Assembly: GCA_020633235.1 (NCBI GenBank)
Contig: JACKEA010000009.1
Location: 186,001 to 250,000, forward strand
DNA from: Polyangiaceae bacterium
Lineage (GTDB): Bacteria > Myxococcota_A > Polyangia > Polyangiales > Polyangiaceae
Length of the DNA stretch: 64,000 nt
Direction: 5' to 3'
Position 1 is the first letter of the stretch, and each line of letters opens with the position of its first letter. Below the pieces are notes generated by a model. The model worked only from the letters and a program-made list of their open reading frames with translations. It was not told the origin of the DNA and ran no database searches. The position numbers were made by a program, and so were the translations under genes. This document shows positions 17,314-26,465 of the stretch, one piece after another.

Positions 17314-18084
17314 ATGCAGATCACGCCCATTTCCTGCCTGCGAGACAACTTCGCCTACCTGATCCACGCCGACGGCAGCGATCGCGCCCTGGTCGTCGAT
17401 CCGAGCGAGGCCGCCCCGGTCATCGCGGCCCTCGAGGCGGCGGGGCTCACGCTGGTGGGGATCCTCAGCACGCACCACCACTGGGACCACGTGGGGGGCA
17501 ACGAGGAGCTGTGTGCGCGCTTCGACGATCTGGAGGTGTACGGCCACGCGTCCGACGCCGACGGCGGCCGGATCCCGGGACAGACCCATCGCCTCGAGCA
17601 CGAGCAAACCTTCGAAGCGGCGGGCCTCGCGTTCCGAGCGCTGCACATCCCGGGACACACCACCGGCGCGGTCGCCTATCTGGTGGAAGACGCGGTGTTC
17701 ACCGGCGACACGCTGTTCGCCGCGGGCTGCGGTCGCTTGTTCGAAGGCACGCCGGCCATGATGTACGCGTCCCTCAACGAAAAGCTCGGCGCATTGCCCG
17801 ACGCGACCCGCGTGTACTTCGGTCACGAATACACCGAGAACAACCTGCGCTTCGCCGCCCACGTGGAGCCGAGCAACGCCGACGTGAAGGCCAAAGCGGA
17901 GCGCGCCGCCGCCCTCCGTGCCCGGGGAGAGCCCACGACGCCCTCCACCATCGGCGAAGAGCGTCTCACCAATCCGTTCATGCGCTGCGACAGCGCCGAG
18001 ATCCGGCACAGCGTGAAGCTCGACGCGACGGCCACCCCCGTGGACGTCCTCGCCGCCGTGCGGTCCGCCAAAGACGCGTTCTGA
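17314..18084 (+). CDS. gloB: Hydroxyacylglutathione hydrolase (glyoxalase II)
   Basis: 256 aa zinc metallo-beta-lactamase-fold enzyme that hydrolyses S-D-lactoylglutathione, step two of methylglyoxal detoxification. It shows THHHWDHVGG (metal-binding His/Asp cluster), HIPGHTTGAVAY, FTGDTLFAAGCGRLFEG (bridging Asp) and GHEYTENN (last metal His), plus the typical short C-terminal helical domain. ATG 17314 gives the standard MxITPIxCLxDNFAYL start. It overlaps the next gene's ATG (TGATG), so the two are translated together. The methylglyoxal role follows from family membership; no glyoxalase I is in the window. Confidence 0.95.
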   Translation: MQITPISCLRDNFAYLIHADGSDRALVVDPSEAAPVIAALEAAGLTLVGILSTHHHWDHVGGNEELCARFDDLEVYGHASDADGGRIPGQTHRLEHEQTFEAAGLAFRALHIPGHTTGAVAYLVEDAVFTGDTLFAAGCGRLFEGTPAMMYASLNEKLGALPDATRVYFGHEYTENNLRFAAHVEPSNADVKAKAERAAALRARGEPTTPSTIGEERLTNPFMRCDSAEIRHSVKLDATATPVDVLAAVRSAKDAF

Positions 18085-19094
18085 TGCGTCGCTCCATCTT
18101 GCTCGCCGCGCTGCTGCAGGTCGCCTGCGACGGCTGCGGCCATTCGCCGCCGGCCGCCACGACCGACGTCCCAGCGCGGCCATCCGTCACCCGAGCGCCC
18201 TCCGCCGCTCCCCGCGGCAGCGCCCCCGCCGCGCCCAGCGCCAGCGCGGATCCAGGCCCGTTGCTGCCGGCCAAGGAGCTCACGTGGGTCTACGACACCA
18301 CGCCCACGGGACCGATCCAGGTCGTCATCAGCTTGCCGGTACGCCGCGAATCCCAGCGCTTTCCAGTGCTCGTGGCGCTGCATGGTCGCGGCGAGGCCTT
18401 CAAGGGTCCGGCCCGCGGCGCCCGCGGCTGGATCGACGACTACTGGCTGCCCAAGGCCATCGAGCGCTTGCACGAGCCGCCTCTGACGAAGAAGGACTTC
18501 CTCGACATCGTCGACGAAGCGCGGCTCGCGAAGCTGAACGCCAGCCTCGAGAAGGAGCCGTATCACGGGCTCATCGTGGTGTGCCCGTACACCCCCGACG
18601 TGCTGGCCGGGGACAAGCCCTTCAGCGCCGTCACGCCCTTCGCCACCTGGCTCGTAGAAGAGCTCTTGCCGCGCGTGAAGCGCGAGACGCCCGCCATCGG
18701 CAAGCCGGAGGCGACGGGCATCGATGGCGTCAGCCTGGGGGGCCGCGTGTCGCTGCTGACCGGGCTCGAACGCCCCGAGGCGTTTGGTGACGTGGCGACG
18801 CTACAGGCCGCCTTCGATTCCGAGGATGCGCCGGAGCTGACGCGTCGTGCCCGCGCCGCAACGACAAGAAACCCAAAGCTCGAGCTGCGGCTGCTCACCA
18901 GCGACGGTGACTTCTTCCTGCGCGCGACCCGCACCATCTCGAAGGCCTGGACGGACGCCGGCATCGCGCATCAGTTCGTCGAGATACCGGGACCGCACGA
19001 CTATCCGTTCAACCGCGGCCCGGGCGCATACGAGATGCTGCTGTTCCACGACCGCGTGCTGCGCGGCGAGCCCCCGCCCATTCCTCAGCCGTAG
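18084..19094 (+). CDS. Alpha/beta-hydrolase (esterase D/feruloyl-type) lipoprotein
   Basis: 336 aa. Signal MRRSILLAALLQVAC gives a lipobox, then a Pro/Ala/Ser tether to about residue 60. The hydrolase body has an oxyanion-region motif VLVALHGRGEAF, nucleophile elbow GVSLGGR (Ser within GxSxGG) and a C-terminal PGPHDYPFNRGPGAYEM that would supply the catalytic His. This resembles putative esterase (esterase D) and feruloyl-esterase-like enzymes. ATG overlaps the gloB stop. Its 3' end overlaps the convergent PilZ gene by ten bases. Exact substrate unknown. Confidence 0.82.
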   Translation: MRRSILLAALLQVACDGCGHSPPAATTDVPARPSVTRAPSAAPRGSAPAAPSASADPGPLLPAKELTWVYDTTPTGPIQVVISLPVRRESQRFPVLVALHGRGEAFKGPARGARGWIDDYWLPKAIERLHEPPLTKKDFLDIVDEARLAKLNASLEKEPYHGLIVVCPYTPDVLAGDKPFSAVTPFATWLVEELLPRVKRETPAIGKPEATGIDGVSLGGRVSLLTGLERPEAFGDVATLQAAFDSEDAPELTRRARAATTRNPKLELRLLTSDGDFFLRATRTISKAWTDAGIAHQFVEIPGPHDYPFNRGPGAYEMLLFHDRVLRGEPPPIPQP

Positions 19095-19444
19095 CTCTCG
19101 TCGCCCAACAGATCGAGCAGGGCCCGGAGCGTGGCACCGGAGTCGTGATCGAAGCGCACGCCGGCGCGGGCCGGAGAGCCGCGATGGCTCCAGACCACGT
19201 GCCCGACGAGCACCACCGGCTCCCACCGATTCGGCGTTTCCACCGTGAGACGCACCGCCGAGCCGGCAGCCAGATGCGCGCGCACCTCGAGCTGTGCACC
19301 GCCCAGGCCCAGATCCAAAACGTGCACTTGCCCGCGGAAACCGACGGTGGGCGCCTCCAGGGTGGCCCGCAGGCTCACGGGGCGGCGTCCGAACGCCCGG
19401 AAGTGCTCGTGAAGGGGCATTTTTTGCGTGTCCCACGCTACCAC
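19085..19444 (-). CDS. Single-domain PilZ protein
   Basis: 119 aa. The c-di-GMP-type signature is recognisable: RRPVSLRA (RxxxR-like) near residue 20 and LDLGLGGAQLEV (D/NxSxxG-like, with Gly/Leu in place of Ser) about 25 residues later, followed by beta-strand-rich sequence ending LLDLLGDESYG. Because both binding motifs deviate, nucleotide binding is uncertain. GTG 19444 has GGAG upstream; ATG 19420 is an alternative. It lies back to back with a second, larger PilZ-related gene on the plus strand. Convergent 3' overlap with the esterase. Confidence 0.75.
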   Translation of the reverse strand: MVAWDTQKMPLHEHFRAFGRRPVSLRATLEAPTVGFRGQVHVLDLGLGGAQLEVRAHLAAGSAVRLTVETPNRWEPVVLVGHVVWSHRGSPARAGVRFDHDSGATLRALLDLLGDESYG

Positions 19445-19549
19445 GGGGAGGCTCCAACTACTTGGGGTACAAGCGGCGGCTCCGCTACGATAAGTTCCCC
19501 ATCATCGGGTGCGCTGCCTCGGCGCGCCCTCATTGGAGACCTATCCAAC

Positions 19550-20956
19550 ATGGCCCAGGATACGCGAAAAGACCCGCGGGCGAAGGTGCTCACGATGACC
19601 GTGCGCTACAAGAGCGCCACTCTCGACGAGTTCATCGAGCATCACTCGCACGACGTCAGCCGCGGCGGCATGTTCATCAAGACGCCGTCCCCCTTCCCGC
19701 CCGGAACGCTCCTCAAGTTCGAGGTGAAGATCGCCGACGACAAGAAGGTGATGCAGGGCGTCGGCCGCGTGGTGTGGAAGCGCGAGCCACCGGAGTCCGG
19801 CGAGGACCGCCCGGCCGGCATGGGCGTGAAGTTCATCAAGATCGACGACGATTCCACCAAGGTGATCGATCAGTTGGTGGCTGGGCGGAAAGAAGGCACC
19901 AGCGCCTTCGAGGCAGGAGAAGCCGGTAGCGTTCCCGTCAAGGCCGCGCCCAAGCCGGAGCCGGAGCCCAAGCCCGAGCCCGAGCCCGAGAAGAAGGCCG
20001 AGCCCGAGAAGAAGCCCGCCGAGGGCCCCATCCGCAAGGCCACCATGATCGGCCTCGGTGCGATGGCCTCGTCGAAGCCACCCCAGAAGGAGCCCGAGCC
20101 CGAGAAGAAGCCCGAGCCCGAGAAGGAAAGCGGCGGTTTCTTCCCCGAAACGGACGCCGAGAAGGACATGCCTCCGCCGGAGGACCGCACGGTGATGAAG
20201 CAGGCCGCGGAGCTGCTGGCCGATGCGCTGCGGGAAGCCGGGGGCTCGATGGAAGAGGTGGGCGAAGCCAAGCCCGCGGAGCCCAAAGAAGAGAAGAAGC
20301 CCGAGCCCGAGAAGAAGGAAGAGAAGCCGGCGGCCGCCGAGGCGAAGGAAGAGAAGAAGCCCGAGCCCGAGAAGAAACCCGAGCCCGAGAAGAAGCCCGA
20401 GCCGGCTCCGGCCTCGGGTCGCGTCGAGAAGGAAGAGAAGAAGCCCGAGCCGAGGGTCGCCCTCGCCTCCGAGGCACCTTCGGCTTCGGAAGGTGGTGGT
20501 TCTGGCGGCAAGGCGATCGCGCTGCTGCTCGGCGTCGCCGCGGCGGCGGGCATCGCGTTCCTGTTGACGCGGGAGAAGGCCCCGGAGCCGACGCCGCCGG
20601 TGATCGACAGTGCGCCGACACAAACCGCGGAGCCTCCCCCCACCAACACCGAGCCGGAAGCCGCCGCGCCGGCGGCGGAGGAAGACGCCGCGACGGAAGC
20701 GGCGGACGCCGCAGCGTCGGCCGAGCCCAGCGCATCCGCGCCGGAGCCGGCGGCAACGCCGACTCCGAAGCCGGCGCCCACACCCAAGCCCGCGCCCACA
20801 CCGAAGCCGGCCCCCACACCGAAGCCGGCCCCGACGCCCAAGCCCGCGCCCACGCCCAAGCCGGCCCCGACGCCCAAGCCCACGGCCGCACCTACACCGG
20901 CCCCCACGCCCAAGCCGGCGCCCACGTCCACCGGCGAGAGCGACAACCCTTACTGA
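19550..20956 (+). CDS. PilZ-like (TIGR02266-type) protein with long Pro/Glu linker and membrane helix
   Basis: 468 aa. Residues 1-110 are a PilZ-like domain of the myxobacterial TIGR02266 type (AKVLTMTVRYKSATLDEFIEHHSHDVSRGGMFIKTPSPFPPGTLLKFEV...GVGRVVWKRE). Residues ~125-320 are a charged linker of EPEKKPEPEKK repeats. A hydrophobic helix (AIALLLGVAAAAGIAFLL) near 322-340 spans the membrane, and the C-terminal ~130 residues are repeated PTPKPA units ending GESDNPY. Such Pro-Lys arms can cross the periplasm, as in TonB, but no binding domain follows. Start ATG 19550 has GGAG upstream. Likely links an internal signal to the envelope. Confidence 0.8.
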   Translation: MAQDTRKDPRAKVLTMTVRYKSATLDEFIEHHSHDVSRGGMFIKTPSPFPPGTLLKFEVKIADDKKVMQGVGRVVWKREPPESGEDRPAGMGVKFIKIDDDSTKVIDQLVAGRKEGTSAFEAGEAGSVPVKAAPKPEPEPKPEPEPEKKAEPEKKPAEGPIRKATMIGLGAMASSKPPQKEPEPEKKPEPEKESGGFFPETDAEKDMPPPEDRTVMKQAAELLADALREAGGSMEEVGEAKPAEPKEEKKPEPEKKEEKPAAAEAKEEKKPEPEKKPEPEKKPEPAPASGRVEKEEKKPEPRVALASEAPSASEGGGSGGKAIALLLGVAAAAGIAFLLTREKAPEPTPPVIDSAPTQTAEPPPTNTEPEAAAPAAEEDAATEAADAAASAEPSASAPEPAATPTPKPAPTPKPAPTPKPAPTPKPAPTPKPAPTPKPAPTPKPTAAPTPAPTPKPAPTSTGESDNPY

Positions 20957-20962
20957 CACGCG

Positions 20963-20998
20963 CCCGCGAAGGGGCGATTTTCTTCGCACCTTCGCGGG
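20963..20998 (+). terminator. Inverted repeat after the PilZ-linker gene
   Basis: Perfect 10-bp arms CCCGCGAAGG (20963-20972) and CCTTCGCGGG (20989-20998) with a 16-nt loop, seven bases past the stop codon. Candidate terminator; no T-run follows. Confidence 0.5.
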
Positions 20999-21042
20999 GA
21001 TGCGTCACGCCGAGGGGGCAGACGTACTAGAATCCTCTGCCC

Positions 21043-23280
21043 ATGTCCGGCTCCCCGAGCAGCGAGCGCGGCGACGATGACGCCGCGAGCGATCCGCGGG
21101 TGGGATCCGTCCTCGCCGACCGCTACCGCATCGACTCCCTGCTCGGTGAGGGCGGCATGGGCAGGGTGTACGCCGCCGAGCACGTGCTCATGCGCAAGCG
21201 CTTGGCGATCAAGATCCTGCACCGGGAGCTCACCACGGTGCCGGACGTGGTGGCGCGCTTCGAGCGGGAGGCGATGGCCGCCGCCAACATCGACCACCCC
21301 AACGTGGCGACAGCCACGGACTTCGGCAAGCTGCCCGACGGCTCCGTGTTCCTCGTGCTCGAGTTCGTGCGGGGCAAGAACTTGCGGGACGAGATCGCCG
21401 AAGGTCCCTTCGCAGTGGAGCGCGCGCTTCACATCGCCCGTCAGGTGGCGTCGGCGCTCGCGAGCGCGCACTCGCTGGACATCGTCCATCGCGACCTGAA
21501 GCCCGAGAACGTGATGTTGGTGAAGAAGGGCAACGACCCCGACTTCGCCAAGGTGTTGGACTTCGGCATCGCCAAGGTGCCCATCGGGGAAGCGGGCGCG
21601 ACCGGCAAGGCGATCACCAAGGTGGGGATGGTGTTCGGCACGCCGGAGTACATGGCCCCGGAGCAGGCCCTGGGTCAGCCGGTGGACGGCCGCGCCGATC
21701 TCTACGCCTTGGGCATCATCGTGTACGAAATGCTGGCGGGCGTTCGCCCCTTCAGCAGCAAGAGCCCGGTGGGCATCTTGGGGCAGCAGCTCTCCAAGGC
21801 GCCGCCGTCCTTCGCGGAGCGCGCGCAGGGGCTGATCATCCCACCGCAGGTGGAGCACTTCGTGATGCAGCTGCTCGCGAAGGAAGCGGGGGATCGCATC
21901 CAGACCGCTACCGCCGTGGTCGAGGCCCTCGACGTACTACTGGGCCCCACCCCGGCGCGCGGTGGCCACGTATTCACCATGCCCGGCGGCTCGGTGGCGT
22001 CCCATGCGGTGTCGAGCCCCAGCTTCCACTCGATCCCCGATCTCGAATCCCCCAGCTCCGAGCACATCAGCGTGCCCAATCTTCCGGCGCCGCCCTTGGG
22101 CAGCTCCGAGAGCTGGGAGGTTCCAGACGAAGCGTTGGGCTCCGATCCGCGAGCCTCGGTGCCGTCCGATCCTCGCGGCTCCATGCCGTCCTATTCGTCC
22201 GACCCCCGAGCCTCGATTCCGTCCTACCCCGGCAGCTCGCCGGACATCGCCATGGCGCCGAGCAGCGGTGGAACGTTGGTCGGAGGGTTGGCAGCTCCGC
22301 CATCCAGCGCCCTCGGTAGCGGACCGCACCCGCGGGTCGAAATGGCGAGCGCGCCGAGCCTCCGCCACAAGCCCAGTGCGAGCCCCGCTCGGGAGCTGCT
22401 CGAGAAGATCTACGACTTCATTGACGATCTCCGTGACAAGCTGCCGCCAAACGTGCGGCGGCCGCTGAAGGACGTCCCCACCCCGGCATTCCTGATCGCC
22501 GCCGTCGTGCTCGCCCTGGGCGCCATCTTCGGCGCCGTGCTGTTGGTGGTGGCGCTGGCCGCGGGGCACTCCTCCACTGCTCCGCTGGCGAGCGCATCCA
22601 GCGCGCCGCCGGCGAGTGCGTCCGCCGCACCGATGCCGGACGTGCCGCGCCCTTCCGATTCGGAGCTCGCCCGCGCGCGTCAAGGGGGTGCCGCCGCGCT
22701 GGCAACACTGGCGACCAAGTTTCCGAAGGACGCCGAGCTCTTGGTCGAGCTGACGAAGGCGCAGATCGCCGAACGGCGCCACGCCTCCGCGGCCATGACC
22801 GTCAGCAAGGCCCTGGCCCTGGATCCGGCACTCAACAAGAACCCCGAGATCGCCAGCGCCCTGTGGGCCTTGTCACAAACGAAGGAAGGCGGAGAGGCGG
22901 CATTTCAGCTGTTGGAAGGGCCGATGGGCGCGAAGGGCGCCGACATCATCTACGAGCTCTCCACCACCAGCGGCATCCGCACCAGCGTGAAGCAGCGCGC
23001 CGCCAAGTGGCTCACCACGGAGCAGTTCCAGAAGAACTCGTCCCCCGAGCTGAACATCCTGGTCGCGCTGGTACAATCCAAGAGCTGTGAGCAGCAGCAC
23101 GCGCTCTTGCTCCGCGCGAAGAACGTAGGAGACGCTCGCACGCTGAAGCTCCTCACGGGCTGGCGCGACAACAAAGCCGGCTGCGGCCGCCGCGGTCGCG
23201 ACGATTGCCACCCGTGCTTGCGAAAAGACGAGCGCCTGAGCGACGCCATCAGCGCCATCGAAAAGCGCGACAAAGGCTGA
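21043..23280 (+). CDS. Membrane Ser/Thr protein kinase
   Basis: 745 aa PknB-type kinase. Catalytic domain residues ~25-300: LLGEGGMGRVY loop, Lys57, IVHRDLKPEN at ~148, LDFGIAK at ~172, GTPEYMAPEQ near 204; all key residues are intact. A Ser/Pro-rich disordered region (~320-440) with degenerate SDPRASIPS repeats follows, then a membrane helix (~485-510), an Ala/Ser/Pro linker, and a helical C-terminal domain of ~190 residues containing two terminal Cys clusters (SKSCEQQHALL, AGCGRRGRDDCHPCLRKD). The outer domain may be a sensor. Converges on repeat copy E. Confidence 0.92.
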   Translation: MSGSPSSERGDDDAASDPRVGSVLADRYRIDSLLGEGGMGRVYAAEHVLMRKRLAIKILHRELTTVPDVVARFEREAMAAANIDHPNVATATDFGKLPDGSVFLVLEFVRGKNLRDEIAEGPFAVERALHIARQVASALASAHSLDIVHRDLKPENVMLVKKGNDPDFAKVLDFGIAKVPIGEAGATGKAITKVGMVFGTPEYMAPEQALGQPVDGRADLYALGIIVYEMLAGVRPFSSKSPVGILGQQLSKAPPSFAERAQGLIIPPQVEHFVMQLLAKEAGDRIQTATAVVEALDVLLGPTPARGGHVFTMPGGSVASHAVSSPSFHSIPDLESPSSEHISVPNLPAPPLGSSESWEVPDEALGSDPRASVPSDPRGSMPSYSSDPRASIPSYPGSSPDIAMAPSSGGTLVGGLAAPPSSALGSGPHPRVEMASAPSLRHKPSASPARELLEKIYDFIDDLRDKLPPNVRRPLKDVPTPAFLIAAVVLALGAIFGAVLLVVALAAGHSSTAPLASASSAPPASASAAPMPDVPRPSDSELARARQGGAAALATLATKFPKDAELLVELTKAQIAERRHASAAMTVSKALALDPALNKNPEIASALWALSQTKEGGEAAFQLLEGPMGAKGADIIYELSTTSGIRTSVKQRAAKWLTTEQFQKNSSPELNILVALVQSKSCEQQHALLLRAKNVGDARTLKLLTGWRDNKAGCGRRGRDDCHPCLRKDERLSDAISAIEKRDKG

Positions 23281-23290
23281 CGCACGCTTT

Positions 23291-23899
23291 TCATTTGGAT
23301 GTCGGTCCGCCGCGGAACCTCGCGGCCCCCCACGCAAGCCACGCGACGATCTGCGTTGGCAGGTACCACAGCACCACGCCCTGTGGCGCGACCGCGAGCA
23401 GGAGCGGCACGCCGACGAAGACCGGCAGCCACAGGCTCTTGGCCCGGCGTGCCGCCCGTTGCGCCATCTGTACCGCCGCGGGGGACGCCTCCCGCTGCGC
23501 AAGGCTCTGCCACAGCCGGAGATTCTGCTTCAGACGAAGCAGGCCGACGACACCGACCAGGACCCCCACGCCGAGACCGGTGAGCGGCGCGCGCTGGCCC
23601 AAGTTGCCGAGCCAGGCGCCGTCCGGTCGATGCGAAGCAAGCAGCGACCAGACGCCAACGAAGAGCACGACGCGCAAGAGCGGACCGGGCAGGCTCGCCA
23701 TCGCGTTACCGAGCTGGAGGCGCCGGAGGTGCCGCTGCCTCTCCTCGAGGCTGGCAGCGTCGTCGACCTCGCCCACGGGGTACTTGCGCCAGAACCAGGC
23801 GTTGACCTGCTCGGCGAGGGCGAAGACCACACCTGCCGCGGCCAACCGGAGCTCCCAAGGCACGGCATCAGCATGCGCATCGGAGCGGCGGCTGTCCAT
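23291..23899 (-). CDS. Membrane protein of unknown function, C-terminus encoded by a dispersed repeat
   Basis: 202 aa with four predicted membrane helices (residues ~15-35, 72-92, 105-125, 158-195). The last nine residues, RFRGGPTSK, are encoded by copy E of the dispersed repeat, suggesting the repeat was inserted at the gene's 3' end and supplied a new stop. No family recognised. Six bases separate it from the upstream membrane gene, with which it forms an operon behind the YceI gene. Confidence 0.65.
   Translation of the reverse strand: MDSRRSDAHADAVPWELRLAAAGVVFALAEQVNAWFWRKYPVGEVDDAASLEERQRHLRRLQLGNAMASLPGPLLRVVLFVGVWSLLASHRPDGAWLGNLGQRAPLTGLGVGVLVGVVGLLRLKQNLRLWQSLAQREASPAAVQMAQRAARRAKSLWLPVFVGVPLLLAVAPQGVVLWYLPTQIVAWLAWGAARFRGGPTSK
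23300..23325 (-). repeat. Dispersed intergenic repeat copy E
   Basis: Sequence GTCGGTCCGCCGCGGAACC at 23301-23319 with flanking CGCGG. It lies between two convergent genes and overlaps the last codons of the minus-strand one, where its reverse strand encodes FRGGPT. Confidence 0.6.
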
Positions 23900-23905
23900 C
23901 GACGG

Positions 23906-24757
23906 CTACTGATAGCCGTAGTCGATGTCGGATGCTTCGTCGCTGGAGGTGGCCGGAGCCACGCTCGGTGTGAGGGGCACCAAGGCGCGCCAGAGTGCAA
24001 CAGCACCGAGCAGCGCGGTTCCCACGAGCTGCAGCGGCAGCCGCCGGCGGAGCCGGGCGGCCTTCGGCAGCGCCAGTGCCAGCGGCACGAGCGACAGAAT
24101 GCCGAGCACGGGTCCGCGCATTTCTGCATACACGAACGTGAGCGCGATCACGCCCCACAGCAGAGTCGCGAGCACCGGGGCTACGGTCTCGAACCGCATG
24201 GCGCGTCGGGACAAGAGTGCGGCGACGCCCAAGCCGCCGCACGCCGCGGCGACCATGCCGCCGAACTCCCCGACGACCAACGTTCCCGACGCCGCGCACG
24301 CTGCGGCAATCACGCTGCCCGCCAGAGTGACGGCGAAGGCGGCGGAGGCAGGGCGTTGGCCCGCGAGGGCGAAGCGGAGCACCTGGCTCAGGGTGACGAG
24401 GGCCGCAGCGGCGAGCACGAGCGCGCCCGACAGCTCCCACGCCGAAAGGCGCGCGGCGAGCGGTCGCAGGACGATCCAGGCTGCGACCGCCGACGCCACG
24501 ATGGCGACGAGCCAACGCCCGCGGGGAGCGAGCAGTGCCCACACGAGGCCCACGGCGGCCAAGTGCGGCATCCACTGCGTCACGTCCGTGGGCGCCCAAT
24601 CCACGCCGCTCAGTCCGAAGTGACCCACGACGTAGGCCAGCGCCAGAGCGAGGGGCAGCGCCTTCCCCTCCCCCGCCCGCCGAGGTCGGGCTCCGAGCAG
24701 CAGGACGAAGGCTACGATGCTCGGGGCCACCACCCAGGCGAGCGCCACGGGGGTCAC
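23906..24757 (-). CDS. Polytopic membrane protein of unknown function
   Basis: 283 aa, with eight or nine hydrophobic segments spread over the whole length and an acidic C-terminal tail (SSDEASDIDYGYQ). GTG start at 24757, four bases after the YceI stop. No transporter or enzyme motif is visible. It is in operon with the YceI gene upstream and the smaller membrane protein downstream. Confidence 0.6.
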   Translation of the reverse strand: MTPVALAWVVAPSIVAFVLLLGARPRRAGEGKALPLALALAYVVGHFGLSGVDWAPTDVTQWMPHLAAVGLVWALLAPRGRWLVAIVASAVAAWIVLRPLAARLSAWELSGALVLAAAALVTLSQVLRFALAGQRPASAAFAVTLAGSVIAAACAASGTLVVGEFGGMVAAACGGLGVAALLSRRAMRFETVAPVLATLLWGVIALTFVYAEMRGPVLGILSLVPLALALPKAARLRRRLPLQLVGTALLGAVALWRALVPLTPSVAPATSSDEASDIDYGYQ

Positions 24758-24761
24758 GGAC

Positions 24762-25451
24762 TTATTTCCGAACGCCTTCGACGGCGACGGTGAGGCGCAG
24801 CTCGTCGCTGGCGGCGGCGAGCATGTTCTTCATGTCGAAGTCCGAGCGCTTGATCGTGAAGCTGCCCTCGAAGCCGGTGCGGAAGGACTTGTCCACGGGG
24901 AACTCTCCGGCGCCCACGTGCGTCATCTCCACCGTGACGGGCTTGGTCACACCATGGAGCGTGAGATCGCCGGTCACCTTGTACTTGCCGTCGCCGGCGG
25001 CCTCGATCTTCGTGCTCTTGAAGGTGATCTTCGGGAACTGCGTCGCGTTCAAGAAGTCGCCGCCCTTGAGGTGGTCGTCCCGCTTCTTGACGGCGGTGAA
25101 CACGCTCCCTGCGTCCGCCTCGATCTCGACCGAGCTCTTGTCGGGCTCGTCTGCCAGGTTCATCTTGCCGGTGACCTTGGTGAACATGCCGTAGGTCCAA
25201 GAGAAGCCGGCATGCTTCGCCGAGAACACGATGGTGGAGTGAGCGGGGTCGAGCTCGTAGCTGCCCTTGGCATCCGCCAGCTTGGGCGCGGCACCTGGTT
25301 CTTGCGCCGCCGTGGGTGCCGGCGGTGTGTCCGCCTTCTTCACCGGCTCCTGAGCGGACGTCGGCTCGCTCTTGGGGGTTTCCTTCTTGTCGTCGCAGGC
25401 CGAAACCGCAACTGAGAGGGCCAAAACCGTGGCAATCGTCGAAAGCTTCAT
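24762..25451 (-). CDS. YceI-like lipoprotein
   Basis: 229 aa. Signal MKLSTIATVLALSVAVSAC is a lipobox; a Lys/Glu/Pro tether runs to about residue 60. Residues ~62-229 are a YceI lipocalin-like domain: GSYELDPAHSTIVFSAKHAG..., DLTLHGVTKPVTVEMT and the C-terminal RSDFDMKNML. Family members bind a polyisoprenoid in a beta-barrel; the ligand here is inferred only. First gene of a probable three-gene operon with two membrane proteins. Confidence 0.88.
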   Translation of the reverse strand: MKLSTIATVLALSVAVSACDDKKETPKSEPTSAQEPVKKADTPPAPTAAQEPGAAPKLADAKGSYELDPAHSTIVFSAKHAGFSWTYGMFTKVTGKMNLADEPDKSSVEIEADAGSVFTAVKKRDDHLKGGDFLNATQFPKITFKSTKIEAAGDGKYKVTGDLTLHGVTKPVTVEMTHVGAGEFPVDKSFRTGFEGSFTIKRSDFDMKNMLAAASDELRLTVAVEGVRK

Positions 25452-25531
25452 GGCTCACTGCATTCCGCCGGGGAGCCCTCGCGACAACCACCGGAAAGAG
25501 CAACGGACTGTTGCGCTCGATTGAACAACGC

Positions 25532-26350
25532 TCAGCGCGTGTGAACGAACGCCGCTGTTCGGCACATACCCTTGTCGTCGTAGGTCAGGAGCAGCTCCGG
25601 CCCCCCTCCCCGTGCCCCTGGTGGCGGCCGGTAAAAGGAATAGAACGCCTGCCCTTTGGCCGTGCACGGTGCCGTCGTGGTGTCGCGGCAGACATGGGCG
25701 CTGCCGAGGTAGCCCTCGATCTCGTGCCGTCGCTTGCCGACCAACGACTGGGCGGGGGGTAGCGGGTCCACCACGAAGTGTCCTCGGGCTCGGCGCACCT
25801 TCACCAGTGCGCTGCCCAGGGCGCCGAGGGGGCCGGGCCGGCCTTCGGAGGGCGGCCGTCCGTCGAAGACGCTCTTGTCGGCTTCGGTGGTGCAGCGGCG
25901 CAGGTAGCTACCCCCGCACGCGCAGTCGCAGTGACCGAGCAGGGCGCACGGGCAGGAGCAATGCCCACTGGTGACGACGCACCCCGCCGTTGCACGACAA
26001 GCTGCCTCGGCCGCGTGAATCGCTGCCACCGTGACGGCGGGGTCGGCGTCGCTGCCGATCAGATCCGCATGGCGTACCGCGCGCTCGCAGTCGTTCTCGG
26101 CAGGGCGACACTCGAGCGCGCTGTAGGTGGGTTGCTCCAGGATGCAGCCTTTGGTGCGGGCGCAGTCGTGCGGCTCGCGACCGCTGCAGCCGTCGGCGGC
26201 AACCTGGGAAACCTTGGGGCTCGAAGCGGGCGGCGCCGCGAGCGTCGAAGGGGCGGCGCTGGGGGGCGCCGTAACGCGAGCGTCCGGCGCGCGCTCCCGA
26301 CTGCAGGCGAGCGCGACGACCCCGAAGAGCAGCAGCGCCGTTCGTGCCAT
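25532..26350 (-). CDS. Cys-containing lipoprotein of unknown function
   Basis: 272 aa. Signal MARTALLLFGVVALAC (lipobox), Ala/Pro tether to ~45. The mature part has at least 13 Cys in clusters (CSGREPHDCARTKGC, CRATAGCVVTSGHCSCPCALLGHCDCACGG) and a C-terminal domain without Cys except TAPC/GMC. A KRRHEIEGYLG segment and YSFYRPPPGARGGGPELLLTYDDKG suggest a small folded beta domain. No family recognised. Divergent from the CxGxC-repeat gene. Confidence 0.6.
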   Translation of the reverse strand: MARTALLLFGVVALACSRERAPDARVTAPPSAAPSTLAAPPASSPKVSQVAADGCSGREPHDCARTKGCILEQPTYSALECRPAENDCERAVRHADLIGSDADPAVTVAAIHAAEAACRATAGCVVTSGHCSCPCALLGHCDCACGGSYLRRCTTEADKSVFDGRPPSEGRPGPLGALGSALVKVRRARGHFVVDPLPPAQSLVGKRRHEIEGYLGSAHVCRDTTTAPCTAKGQAFYSFYRPPPGARGGGPELLLTYDDKGMCRTAAFVHTR

Positions 26351-26465
26351 GCGTCCAGCTTACGCCATCGCGCCGGGCGCGAGGTTCCGCGCCGTGAAAA
26401 CCCCCAAATGCCCCTGGATGAAAAAGGTGCGAGGAACGGCGGCTGTCGGTACTCTCGGAACCACG

